Origin: Acidimicrobiia bacterium
Lineage (GTDB): Bacteria > Actinomycetota > Acidimicrobiia > Acidimicrobiales > Poriferisodalaceae
Assembly: GCA_022827265.1 (NCBI GenBank)
Contig: JAJDTF010000146.1
Coordinates: 1 to 64,000, forward strand
Length of the DNA: 64,000 nt
Direction: 5' to 3'
Below, piece after piece: positions 8,992 through 16,284 of this stretch. The notes beneath the pieces were generated by a model, which made no database searches, was not told the origin of the DNA, and worked only from the letters and a program-made list of their open reading frames with translations. The translations under genes and the position numbers were made by a program. Position 1 is the first letter of the stretch, and each line of letters begins with the position of its first letter.

Positions 8992-9549
8992 TCACCACTG
9001 CGACTCGAGGATCATCTGAGGAATCTCGGCGGGCAAGGGCAGTACCGCAGGCACCAGCAACTCGCGTGCACCCCACACGACTGCAAGATCGGGTTCCACG
9101 GGTCCGAGGCGCTGCTCAATCAAATCCTCCTCGGCCAACGTCTGGCAGACGAGGTACCAACATCGGATCCGATGCCTCGAGCGTTCGAACGCGAGAACCG
9201 CAAGTGCGCCAGCATTCTCAGGATTTCCAAGTGGCGTCTCGGCGCCAGAGAGGTCGTACATCCACAGCTGAGCCCGACTCGTAGCGCCAGGTTTAGGGCC
9301 GTGCAGGACGAGTTCACCGCCCGTCGCTAGGCCAACGGCATCCTTCAGAACGACAGGCGCCCAGCGTTCCTCCTGACGGGTATGCCACAGTTCAGGAGCG
9401 AGATCAAGGATCAGCGTGCGGGGTAGTCGAACCCCGGCGGAAATGCGAGCGTCATCCCAAGCCTCCATCCAATGCAGCCGCATTGCACAGACTGGTCGGA
9501 GGGCGCTCATTTGCTCTTCAAGCCAGGCAGCCGTGTCAAGTTGATTCAT
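8992..9549 (-). CDS. Unknown protein
   Basis: About 185 residues from MNQLDTAAWLEEQM; an upstream in-frame start at 9600 is possible. The composition is that of a soluble, Trp- and Leu-rich protein (LHWMEAWDDARI, ELWHTRQEERWAPVVLKDAVGLATGGELVLHGP). No family, signal peptide or membrane segment is recognised. It converges on the HNH gene with a 35-bp gap. The N-terminus MSALRPVCAMRLHWMEAWDDAR could be a helical domain of an immunity or restriction-linked protein, but this is not supported by a motif. Confidence 0.45.
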   Translation of the reverse strand: MNQLDTAAWLEEQMSALRPVCAMRLHWMEAWDDARISAGVRLPRTLILDLAPELWHTRQEERWAPVVLKDAVGLATGGELVLHGPKPGATSRAQLWMYDLSGAETPLGNPENAGALAVLAFERSRHRIRCWYLVCQTLAEEDLIEQRLGPVEPDLAVVWGARELLVPAVLPLPAEIPQMILESQW

Positions 9550-9781
9550 GCAGCCTGGCGTAGCACGTCGCTGTCTGCAGACGGAGGAGCACCCTGTCAT
9601 CCGTGTGAGCGCTCAGGGAATGTCGCCGTGCCGAGCCGGGCACACTTCGCGGAATGGACTCCTGTAGCTCTGCTCGGGGGGGTGACAGGGGACCTTCCCG
9701 GGCGCCCCCAAGCAGCTGGCCAGAGCATGGAGCCGAACCCTCCGTGCAGCGGGCCAAAGACGCCTACCGCCATGCGAACTG

Positions 9782-9985
9782 TTAGATGCGCCGGCGATTC
9801 GGCATCCGCAGAACCGCCGAGCGCAGTGATCGAGCGAATCTGTACGGCCTCATCACTCGCCACTCGCCCAGTGAGCTGGCTGAACGTTGCTCATCGGCCA
9901 CTGCATCGGTGCCGTTCGCGCACGCGGCCGCCAGCACGACTGCCGCGAACAGACCGAGCACTCGAGCGATGGCCCGAGAGCGCAT
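9782..9985 (-). pseudogene. Truncated lipoprotein remnant coupled to dcd
   Basis: The ATG at 9985 overlaps the dcd stop as TAATG. The first 32 codons encode a convincing lipoprotein signal, MRSRAIARVLGLFAAVVLAAAC, with an LAAAC lipobox. After ANGTDAVADEQ the frame turns into short arginine-rich sequence and stops at residue 67, too short for a functional lipoprotein. I read it as the 5' stub of a gene cut off by arrival of the 5.9-9.7 kb island. The 385 bp from 9600 to 9984 contain nothing else I can support. Confidence 0.45.
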
Positions 9986-10563
9986 TACAGCATGCGACGG
10001 GAGCGGAAGTTCTCGTGGTAGCGGCTGGGGGTGGGGCCGCGCTGGCCTCGGTACTTGGAGCCGAGCAGCTCGGTGCCGTAGGGGTGCTCGGCCGGCGTGG
10101 TCATCTCCATAAAGCTGATCTGGCAGATCTTCATGCTCGGATACAGCGTGATCGGCAGGTTGGCCACGTTGGACAGCTCGAGCGTCAAGTAGCCGTCCCA
10201 GCCGGGATCCACGAATCCGGCAGTCGTGTGAATGAGCAGGCCGAGACGCCCCAGTGACGACTTGCCTTCTATGCGTCCGACGAGGTCGTCGGGCATCGCG
10301 ACGCGTTCGAGCGTGGCGCCCAGCGCGAACTCGCCTGGGTGCAGGATGAACGCGTCGCCCGCGGCGACCTCCACCTCCTCGGTCAGGTCGGTCTGGTCTT
10401 CGACGACATCGATGACCTGCCGGGTGTGGTTGCGGAACACCCGGAAGGTGGCATCCAGCCGCAGATCCACCGATGAGGGCTGCACTGCTGCGTCGCCCAA
10501 GGGTTCGATGACGATGCGGCCCTTCTCGACCGCTTCACGGATGCTCCGGTCCGACAGGATCAC
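9985..10563 (-). CDS. dcd: dCTP deaminase, likely dUMP-forming
   Basis: Makes deoxyuridine nucleotides for dTMP synthesis. The 192-residue protein starts MILSDRSIREAVEKGRI and contains the trimeric dUTPase-fold core GRIEGKSSLGRLGLLIHTTAGFVDPGWDGYLTLELSNVANLPITLYP, with the catalytic Glu in TLELSN. The HTTAGFVDPG and SKYRGQRGPTPSR signatures are those of the actinobacterial and archaeal bifunctional enzyme, which releases dUMP directly, rather than the E. coli type. The gene is followed by the lipoprotein stub through a TAATG overlap. Confidence 0.95.
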   Translation of the reverse strand: MILSDRSIREAVEKGRIVIEPLGDAAVQPSSVDLRLDATFRVFRNHTRQVIDVVEDQTDLTEEVEVAAGDAFILHPGEFALGATLERVAMPDDLVGRIEGKSSLGRLGLLIHTTAGFVDPGWDGYLTLELSNVANLPITLYPSMKICQISFMEMTTPAEHPYGTELLGSKYRGQRGPTPSRYHENFRSRRML

Positions 10564-10603
10564 CTCGGCTCCCTTCCATATGAATAGGCTCCGGCCTCAT
10601 TCC

Positions 10604-10677
10604 GCGGGTGTAGTTCAATGGCAGAACTTCAGCTTCCCAAGCTGATAACGGGGGTTCGATTCCCCTCACCCGCTCCA
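10604..10677 (+). tRNA. tRNA-Gly (CCC)
   Basis: A complete 74-nt cloverleaf: acceptor GCGGGTG/CACCCGC, D arm GTTC/GAAC, anticodon stem TCAGC/GCTGA around loop TTCCCAA, and T arm with TTCGATT. The anticodon CCC reads GGG. The 3' CCA is encoded, unlike the two other tRNAs in the window. Confidence 0.95.
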
Positions 10678-10678
10678 C

Positions 10679-10945
10679 TCACCCCGCCAGCAGTGTCGCG
10701 AGCGCCCAGATCGCTGCGACCAGTCCTACGAGTGCGAGCGGCACCGCCCGCCGCGCCGGCGCCCGCACCGGCTCTCCCTCGCCGCCGACACGCCGCGGGC
10801 GCACCATGGCTGCCAGGTTGCCCACCAACAGCGCGCCGCCCACCGCCAGCACGAGGTACGGGATGAGGTCGTCGCCGAGGAACATCGTGCTGCCGCCGTC
10901 GGCGGCCAGCACCGGGGCGGCACCTGCGAAATAGTCCCTGACCAT
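10679..10945 (-). CDS. Small two-segment membrane protein after dnaB
   Basis: An 88-residue protein with two hydrophobic segments, DDLIPYLVLAVGGALLVGNLAA (about 25-46) and AVPLALVGLVAAIWALATLLA (about 67-87), joined by a basic loop (RPRRVGGEGEPVRAPARR). Its ATG lies 3 bp after the dnaB stop, so it is probably translated from the dnaB transcript. It ends 2 bp from the tRNA-Gly gene on the other strand. No family or function is recognised. It might be a small envelope protein that merely shares the operon. Confidence 0.55.
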   Translation of the reverse strand: MVRDYFAGAAPVLAADGGSTMFLGDDLIPYLVLAVGGALLVGNLAAMVRPRRVGGEGEPVRAPARRAVPLALVGLVAAIWALATLLAG

Positions 10946-10948
10946 CAG

Positions 10949-12310
10949 CTACTCGTGGGCCATGTCGGCGAACAGCGTGTACTGCGGCATGAACGCCAGT
11001 CGCGCGGTGCCGGTGGGCCCGTTGCGGTGCTTCGCGACGATGATCTCCGCCATGCCTCGATCAGCGGTGTCCTCGTTGTAGATCTCGTCGCGGTAGATGA
11101 ACATGACGATGTCGGCGTCCTGCTCGATCGAGCCCGATTCACGCAGGTCCGACAGCATGGGCCGCTTGTCGCTACGCGACTCCAGATTCCGGCTCAACTG
11201 CGAGAGCGCCACGATCGGCGTCTCGAGTTCGCGAGCCAGGATTTTGAGGCCGCGTGAGATCTCTGCGATCTCCACCTGGCGGTTCTCGGCGTTCGCTCGC
11301 CCGCTCATGAGCTGCAGGTAGTCGACCACGATCAGCCCCAGACCACCCAGCCGGCTGCGCAGCCGTCGGGCCTTGGCACGAATCTCGGTGACGGTCACGT
11401 TCGGGTTGTCGTCGATCCACATCGGCGCGTCACCCAAGCGACCCACGCTGCGCGTGATGTGATTCCACTCGTCGGCGCGCAGCTGCCCCGTTCGCACCCG
11501 CGTGGCATCGACCCGTGCGTCGGAGGCCAGCAGCCGGCCGGTCAGCTCGGCATGGTTCATCTCCAGCGAGAAGAGCAGCACCGGCTGCTGCAATTCCAAG
11601 GCCACGCTTGAGGCCATCGTCAGCGCCAGCGACGTCTTGCCCATTGCGGGCCGGGCACCCACGACGACCAGCGACGACGGCTGGATCCCCGCCAGGATGC
11701 GGTCGAGCGAGGAGAAGCCGGTCGCCAAGCCGGAGAACGCATCGCCCCGCTCATACAGCTCCTCCAGCCGGTCGAGGCTCTCGTCGAGCAAGTCGTGCAG
11801 GGACTGGGTGGAGTCGACAATGCGGCGCTCGGCCACGCTGAACACCAACGACTCCGCCTGATCGATGGCCGCAGCCGTGTCATCGGGGCGGCTGTGCGCC
11901 AGCTCCGAGATCTCCGACGAGACGGCGATCAAGCGGCGCAGCAGCGCGGCGTCTTCCACGATGCGCGCATAACGGTCGACGTGGGTGAGCGTGGGCGTGG
12001 CGGCTTCGAGCGCCAGCAGGCGATCGGCGCCCCCGGCCGCAGCGAGATTGCCGCTGCGCTCGAGCTGGTCGGCGACGGTCAGGCAGTCGACGGGTTCGGA
12101 GGAGACGTAGAGCGACTCGATCGCCTCGAATACGAGGCCGTTCGCGGGCACATAGAAGTGATCGACGGCGAGACGCTCGACAGCGGCGCCGATGGCATCG
12201 TTCGAGAGCAGCATCGCCCCGAGCACCGATTCCTCGGCGTCGATGTTCTGTGGCGGCACCCGGCCGCCGACTCGGCGCGCGACATCGGTCGGCAGTTCGG
12301 CGAGGCTCAC
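10949..12310 (-). CDS. dnaB: Replicative DNA helicase
   Basis: Hexameric helicase that unwinds DNA at the fork. The 453-residue protein has the N-terminal primase-binding domain (PPQNIDAEESVLGAMLLS at 19-36), the linker, and a RecA-like motor with Walker A GARPAMGKTS, Walker B IVVDYLQLM and the arginine finger region KHRNGPTGTARLAF. No intein is present. It belongs to the rpsF-ssb-rpsR-rplI-dnaB series but is separated from rplI by a 216-bp gap with its own DnaA-box-like sites, so it may be expressed independently. DciA, encoded near oriC here, is the likely loader. Confidence 0.97.
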   Translation of the reverse strand: MSLAELPTDVARRVGGRVPPQNIDAEESVLGAMLLSNDAIGAAVERLAVDHFYVPANGLVFEAIESLYVSSEPVDCLTVADQLERSGNLAAAGGADRLLALEAATPTLTHVDRYARIVEDAALLRRLIAVSSEISELAHSRPDDTAAAIDQAESLVFSVAERRIVDSTQSLHDLLDESLDRLEELYERGDAFSGLATGFSSLDRILAGIQPSSLVVVGARPAMGKTSLALTMASSVALELQQPVLLFSLEMNHAELTGRLLASDARVDATRVRTGQLRADEWNHITRSVGRLGDAPMWIDDNPNVTVTEIRAKARRLRSRLGGLGLIVVDYLQLMSGRANAENRQVEIAEISRGLKILARELETPIVALSQLSRNLESRSDKRPMLSDLRESGSIEQDADIVMFIYRDEIYNEDTADRGMAEIIVAKHRNGPTGTARLAFMPQYTLFADMAHE

Positions 12311-12391
12311 GGCTGACTACCTTGCCGCGAGACCCCTGCGGATCGCTTGGGCACAGCAGGGGGAATTCCCGTGGAATTCTCCGGCGATGAC

Positions 12392-12448
12392 TGTGCACAA
12401 ACGCCGGGTTGTCCACAGGCTTCAATCTGTGTTGGAGGCACGCCTCCA
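12392..12448. promoter_or_regulatory. DnaA-box-like pair and hairpin upstream of dnaB
   Basis: TGTGCACAA (12392-12400, TTGTGCACA on the other strand) and TTGTCCACA (12409-12417) match the actinobacterial DnaA box and lie 82-107 bp before the dnaB start. TGGAGGC-AC-GCCTCCA (12433-12448) is a perfect short inverted repeat. DnaA-dependent control of dnaB is a reasonable inference. No gene is seen in the rest of the 216-bp gap. Confidence 0.5.
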
Positions 12449-12526
12449 GTTCACAGGAGGGGTGTCACATGCGGGCGGCGAGCCTGCCGCGAACCCGCGA
12501 CAGGCCCCATCGGCACCCGCGCGTCC

Positions 12527-12976
12527 CTAGTTCAGCGCGACGACCTCGACGTTGAAGGTGAACGACACGTCAGGGTGCAGCGCTGCTGAGACCTCGTGCG
12601 AGCCGATGGTCCGGATCGGCGCCTCGATCGTCAGCTTGCGCCGATCGACGTCGGCGCCCGTCCGGGCCGTCATCGCCGCAGCGATCTCCGCGGTCGTGAC
12701 CGATCCGTAGAGATGCGTCCCCGAGCCAGCCCGGGCAGCAATGGTCACACCGTCGGCGACCAGTTCGGTGGCGACACGCTCGGCTGTCTCGCGCTCGCGC
12801 AGATCACGCGCGGACCGTGCTCGGGCCATGGCCGCCGCCTGGCTGACGGTGCCGTCGGTCGCTCGCAGGGCCAGCCCGCGCGGTATCAGGTGGTTCCGGG
12901 CGAACCCGTCGGCCACGTCGATCACCGATCCGGCAGTGCCGACCCCGTCGACATCGCTGCGCAGCACGACCTTCAT
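12527..12976 (-). CDS. rplI: 50S ribosomal protein L9
   Basis: Binds 23S rRNA and helps keep the reading frame. The 149-residue protein has the L9 N-terminal domain (MKVVLRSDVDGVGTAGSVIDVADGFARNHLIPRGLA), the long connecting helix, and a C-terminal domain ending in NVEVVALN. Length is normal. The ATG overlaps the stop of rpsR (ATGA), so the two are translationally coupled in the rpsF-ssb-rpsR-rplI operon. Confidence 0.97.
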   Translation of the reverse strand: MKVVLRSDVDGVGTAGSVIDVADGFARNHLIPRGLALRATDGTVSQAAAMARARSARDLRERETAERVATELVADGVTIAARAGSGTHLYGSVTTAEIAAAMTARTGADVDRRKLTIEAPIRTIGSHEVSAALHPDVSFTFNVEVVALN

Positions 12977-13419
12977 GCCTGCTCCCCCGCCACCGCAGCC
13001 GGTGCTGGGGAAACGACCTCGTCGAGATGCTCGTCGACCACGTCGTCGCGGTGTTCCCGCTCGTCGCCCGGCGGGCCATCTGCTCGATCAACAGGCGGGC
13101 GGCGGTCGTCGCCCGGCCGCTGGCCGCGTCGCTTGTCACCGCGACGCTGCGTCATCGGCCGGCGCGCGTACTCGATCAAAGCCATCTCCCGGGCTGTCTT
13201 GATCGCTCGCGCCACCTCGCGCTGCTGCTGGCGATTGTTCCCCGAGACGCGCTGAGCCCGGATCTTGGCTCGCTCGGAGACAAACGACCTGAGCAGTTCG
13301 ACGTCCTTGTAGTCGACGTAGGACACCCCGGCTGTGGTGAGCGGGCTGACCTTGCGCCGGCGCGGGCGGCTCCGAAGATCCTTCGCGCGGGCCCGACCGG
13401 TTCGCTTGCGTGGTGGCAT
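12973..13419 (-). CDS. rpsR: 30S ribosomal protein S18 with a long C-terminal extension
   Basis: The first 88 residues are a full S18 (RKVSPLTTAGVSYVDYKDVELLRSF; SERAKIRAQRVSGNNRQQQREVARAIKTAREMALIEY). About 60 further residues of Arg/Asp/Gly/Pro-rich, probably disordered sequence follow (RRGDKRRGQRPGDDRRPPVDRADGP onward). Usual S18 proteins are 75-90 residues. The extension is open and overlaps the rplI start by ATGA, so its length is set by the coupling. The start overlaps the ssb stop as TAATG. Role of the tail is unknown. Confidence 0.93.
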   Translation of the reverse strand: MPPRKRTGRARAKDLRSRPRRRKVSPLTTAGVSYVDYKDVELLRSFVSERAKIRAQRVSGNNRQQQREVARAIKTAREMALIEYARRPMTQRRGDKRRGQRPGDDRRPPVDRADGPPGDEREHRDDVVDEHLDEVVSPAPAAVAGEQA

Positions 13420-13883
13420 TAGAACGGTTCCTCCTCAGGTGACTGCTGTGGTGCGCTGTCGCCGGACTCCCAGCTGCCGCCGCCGCGGCGCTCGCGGGAT
13501 CCGCCCCCGTCGCCGGCCGGGCCTCGCGGGATCCGGGTGATCTCGGCAGTCGCCCAGCGCAGTGATGGCGCAATCTCGTCGGCAACGATCTCCACAACGC
13601 TGCGCTGGTCGCCGTCTGGTGTCTCCCAGCTGCGCTGCTCGAGCCGCCCGGTGACGACCACGCGGTTGCCCTTGGCCAGCGATTCGCTGACGTTCTCGGC
13701 AAGTTCGGCCCAGCAGACGACGTTGAAGAAGCTGACTTGCTCCTCCCAGTCGTTCGTCTGGCGGTTCATCCACCGCCGGTTCACGGCTACGCCGAGCACT
13801 GCCCGGGCGCGGCCGGTCTGGGTGAATCGAAGTTCAGGATCGCGGGTGAGATTGCCCACCACGGTGATGGTGTTGTCAGCCAT
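13419..13883 (-). CDS. ssb: Single-stranded DNA-binding protein
   Basis: Coats single-stranded DNA in replication and repair. The 154-residue protein has the OB-fold (MADNTITVVGNLTRDPELRFTQTG; VSFFNVVCWAELAENVSESLAKGNRVVVTGRL), a Gly/Arg-rich linker and the acidic tip EEEPF, which corresponds to the protein-docking tail DDIPF of other SSBs. Stop and rpsR start overlap as TAATG. It lies 11 bp after rpsF in the same operon. Confidence 0.97.
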   Translation of the reverse strand: MADNTITVVGNLTRDPELRFTQTGRARAVLGVAVNRRWMNRQTNDWEEQVSFFNVVCWAELAENVSESLAKGNRVVVTGRLEQRSWETPDGDQRSVVEIVADEIAPSLRWATAEITRIPRGPAGDGGGSRERRGGGSWESGDSAPQQSPEEEPF

Positions 13884-13894
13884 GACGCCTCCGC

Positions 13895-14230
13895 TTAGTG
13901 GCTGTTGGTCGACCCCTCGTCGAGCAATCCGCGCCGTTGCGCTTCATCGTCGGGGAGTCGGATGAGCTTGTGGCGGACGACGTCGTCCGCGATCCGCAGG
14001 TACCGCTCAACTGGATCCATCGCTCCGGGCTCGGCCCGCAACTCGATCACCGAGTAGTAACCGCGTGTCTTGTGGTTGATCTCGTACGCAAAATCACGCA
14101 AACCCCAGAAATCGAACGAGGCCACCTCGCCGATCTCTGAAATGCGGCCTTGGACTTCGTCCATGGCCTTGCGGGCTTCAGCGTTCTCCAGGTCACCATC
14201 GCAGATGACCATCAGCTCGTACGCGCGCAA
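13895..14230 (-). CDS. rpsF: 30S ribosomal protein S6, TTG start
   Basis: Assembles with S18 on 16S rRNA. The protein begins (M)RAYELMVICDGDLENAEARKAMDEVQ and keeps the S6 core FWGLRDFAYEINHKTRGYYSVIEL and PVERYLRIADDVVRHKLIRL; 111 residues. The start must be TTG at 14230: AGGAGGT lies 9 nt upstream and there is no ATG or GTG near the conserved N-terminus, while the longer frame would add an unconserved 36-residue leader. It is the first gene of the ribosomal/ssb operon. Confidence 0.95.
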   Translation of the reverse strand: MRAYELMVICDGDLENAEARKAMDEVQGRISEIGEVASFDFWGLRDFAYEINHKTRGYYSVIELRAEPGAMDPVERYLRIADDVVRHKLIRLPDDEAQRRGLLDEGSTNSH

Positions 14231-14457
14231 TTGGGGGCGACCTCCTGTGGACCCGCCGGGGCGGGGCCCCTTGCGGGGCAGGGATATGTTCTTGCACCCA
14301 CCCTGCGAACCCGGCCCCAATGAGCAGGCTCGCTGCAAGCGTCGCTGACGCCTGTGGCTGGACGGGCACGCAAATGCCCGTGGTGCGCTCGCAACGCTAG
14401 GCGCGAAGCTCGCCGATCACACCCTGAATTGCCGCCGCGTCGCCGGCTGCTCAGCCT

Positions 14458-16155
14458 CTAGGGCGGATGCTGCAGGGGGTCCAGCACCGCCCCGAACAGC
14501 TCGCCGGCCACCGGTGCCAGGTCGATCCCGGTTGTTGGGGGCATCGAAGTGATCCGTACCGCGGCGGTGTAGTGCGTGGTCCATCCGGCGAACCATGCGT
14601 CACCGGTGCCCGGCGAGACTGCGGCTCGGCCGAGCGCCGGTGCACCGGACGGCAGCGTGAGCGAGTCCATGCCGGCACGCAGCACAGCGATCGACGTCGA
14701 TGCGGGAACCATGGTGCGTTCCATCGGCCATCGATCCGTGTCGCGGTCGGGCAGCGACCGGCTCGGCGGGGTGTCGCTCGCTTCGAGCACGATCCGCGAA
14801 GTGCGCCTCTCCCCGCCGGTGGCGATGACGCTGAACGCCGCCGCAACCTGCGACACATCGCCAGCCAGCGAGACGGTGCCGACGGTGGTCTCGTCGTCGA
14901 CATCATCGGCGGTCCACGCCCCCACGACGCCTGCGGCCGGACCGAGCAGATCGCCGAGCGGCCGCGGCCGCAACCCGGCTTCGACGTCCACGTCGCCTGC
15001 CGTCAGGGCGCTGACGGCACTCACCAGCACACGCACATCGCCGCTGCGGTCCAGCACCGCCACTTCGGCGCCGGCCGCAGAGCTGGCCGTGCTGTCGAGC
15101 TGGGCGCGAACGGCTCGTACCGCGGCGCGCTGGGCGGGCACGTCGACGCTCGTGGTGACGTGCAGCCCGCCGGTCACCACTCGATGAATGCCGTACCGCT
15201 CGACGAGCTGGACGTACGCCTGCCCTACCGCGGCCGTCAGGCCCGCCTCAGCGACGAGCATCCGGACGAACCCGCCCGCCGCGGCGTCGAGGGCGCCGTG
15301 GTGCGGGGCGTCCGGGCCGACCGCGCCCACGCCGAGAGCGGCCGCGGGACGGACGCCGGCAGCGACCGGCTGAGATCGCCCTCTTGCCAATTCGTCGGAT
15401 GTGAGCATGCCGTGCTCGTACATGGTCACCAGCACCCGGTCGCGATCTTGCCGGGCCGACCGGTACCGATCGTCGGCAGGACCCGACGCTGCATCGATGC
15501 CCCAGGGAGCGTCGACGAGCGCCGCGATGTACGCCGCCTGGGTGACGGTGAGATCCGATGCGGGGATGCCGTACCAAGCGTTGGCCGCGGCATGAACGCC
15601 ATAGGCACCACGACCCAGGTACGCAATGTTGGCGAAGCGCTCGAGAATCTCGGGCCGGCTGAGCTGGCGACCCAGCCTGAGTTCTGCCAGCAGCAGGCGA
15701 GCCTCGCTCACAGCGCCGTCGTGAGGATCGTGGACAGTCTCGAGATACCTGCGCATGATCCCCTCACGCGCCGGATCCGGTTCCCCCCACAGTCGCCGCA
15801 GCGCCGCGGTGTACGCCCCGGCATCGACGCCGTCACGCTCCAGGAAGCTCGGGTCCAGCACTGCAATCAGGGCATCGACGAGCGCAGGCGCCATGTCCTC
15901 GAGGCCCAGCGATGCATGGGGGACGCTGGGGCCGATCTCGGCAATCGGCGTCCCGAAGCGGTCATAGAGCACGCTCGGCACCACCGACGCGTGCTGCGGT
16001 GGCGAGGGGAGACCGTCCAGCAGCCGGCTTCCGGTGCCGGCTGCAATCGCCAACGCCAGCACAAGCCACAGGAGCCATCGAGCCCAGCGCTGGCGAGCGG
16101 GCATCCGGCGCAGAATACCGCGAATTCGCTGGCTATCGAGAAGCCGCGCGGACAT
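14458..16155 (-). CDS. Class A penicillin-binding protein homologue with both active sites lost
   Basis: A 565-residue single-pass membrane protein (TM at about 23-42, WARWLLWLVLALAIAAGTG). The GT51 fold is recognisable from YLGRGAYGVHAAANAWYGIPASDLTVTQAAYIAALVDAPW, and a transpeptidase-like region follows. The glycosyltransferase motif EDxxFxxHxG reads LDPSFLERDGVD (catalytic Glu replaced by Leu), and the GxSTxxQQ motif is absent. In the transpeptidase half no SxxK is found and the KTGT region reads VSPGTGDAWFAGWTT. The location before rpsF is that of mycobacterial ponA1. I infer a structural or regulatory envelope protein. Start ATG at 16155, without a clear Shine-Dalgarno. Confidence 0.8.
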   Translation of the reverse strand: MSARLLDSQRIRGILRRMPARQRWARWLLWLVLALAIAAGTGSRLLDGLPSPPQHASVVPSVLYDRFGTPIAEIGPSVPHASLGLEDMAPALVDALIAVLDPSFLERDGVDAGAYTAALRRLWGEPDPAREGIMRRYLETVHDPHDGAVSEARLLLAELRLGRQLSRPEILERFANIAYLGRGAYGVHAAANAWYGIPASDLTVTQAAYIAALVDAPWGIDAASGPADDRYRSARQDRDRVLVTMYEHGMLTSDELARGRSQPVAAGVRPAAALGVGAVGPDAPHHGALDAAAGGFVRMLVAEAGLTAAVGQAYVQLVERYGIHRVVTGGLHVTTSVDVPAQRAAVRAVRAQLDSTASSAAGAEVAVLDRSGDVRVLVSAVSALTAGDVDVEAGLRPRPLGDLLGPAAGVVGAWTADDVDDETTVGTVSLAGDVSQVAAAFSVIATGGERRTSRIVLEASDTPPSRSLPDRDTDRWPMERTMVPASTSIAVLRAGMDSLTLPSGAPALGRAAVSPGTGDAWFAGWTTHYTAAVRITSMPPTTGIDLAPVAGELFGAVLDPLQHPP

Positions 16156-16186
16156 GTGAGACTGCTCGTTGTCGCACCTGTCGTAT

Positions 16187-16240
16187 CCCGCTCTTGTTCG
16201 CCGGCGCTCACGGGCCGCTCGGGCCACGGCTTCGCCTCTG
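16187..16240 (+). repeat. R1 interspersed repeat, copy b
   Basis: CCCGCTCTTGTTC, then GCTCACGGGCCGCTCGGGCC and ACGGCTTCGCC, in the divergent gap between the PBP homologue and cca. Spacer between modules is only 6 bp here, compared with about 21 bp in copy a. Confidence 0.75.
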
Positions 16241-16284
16241 GGTCCGGGACTCGGCGGTTGCGACCGATTTGTACGCTCGACGCG

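Noticed and set aside
14467-16284. Long plus-strand extension upstream of cca
   Set aside because: It is the antisense of the PBP homologue; CCA-enzyme homology starts only after 16285.
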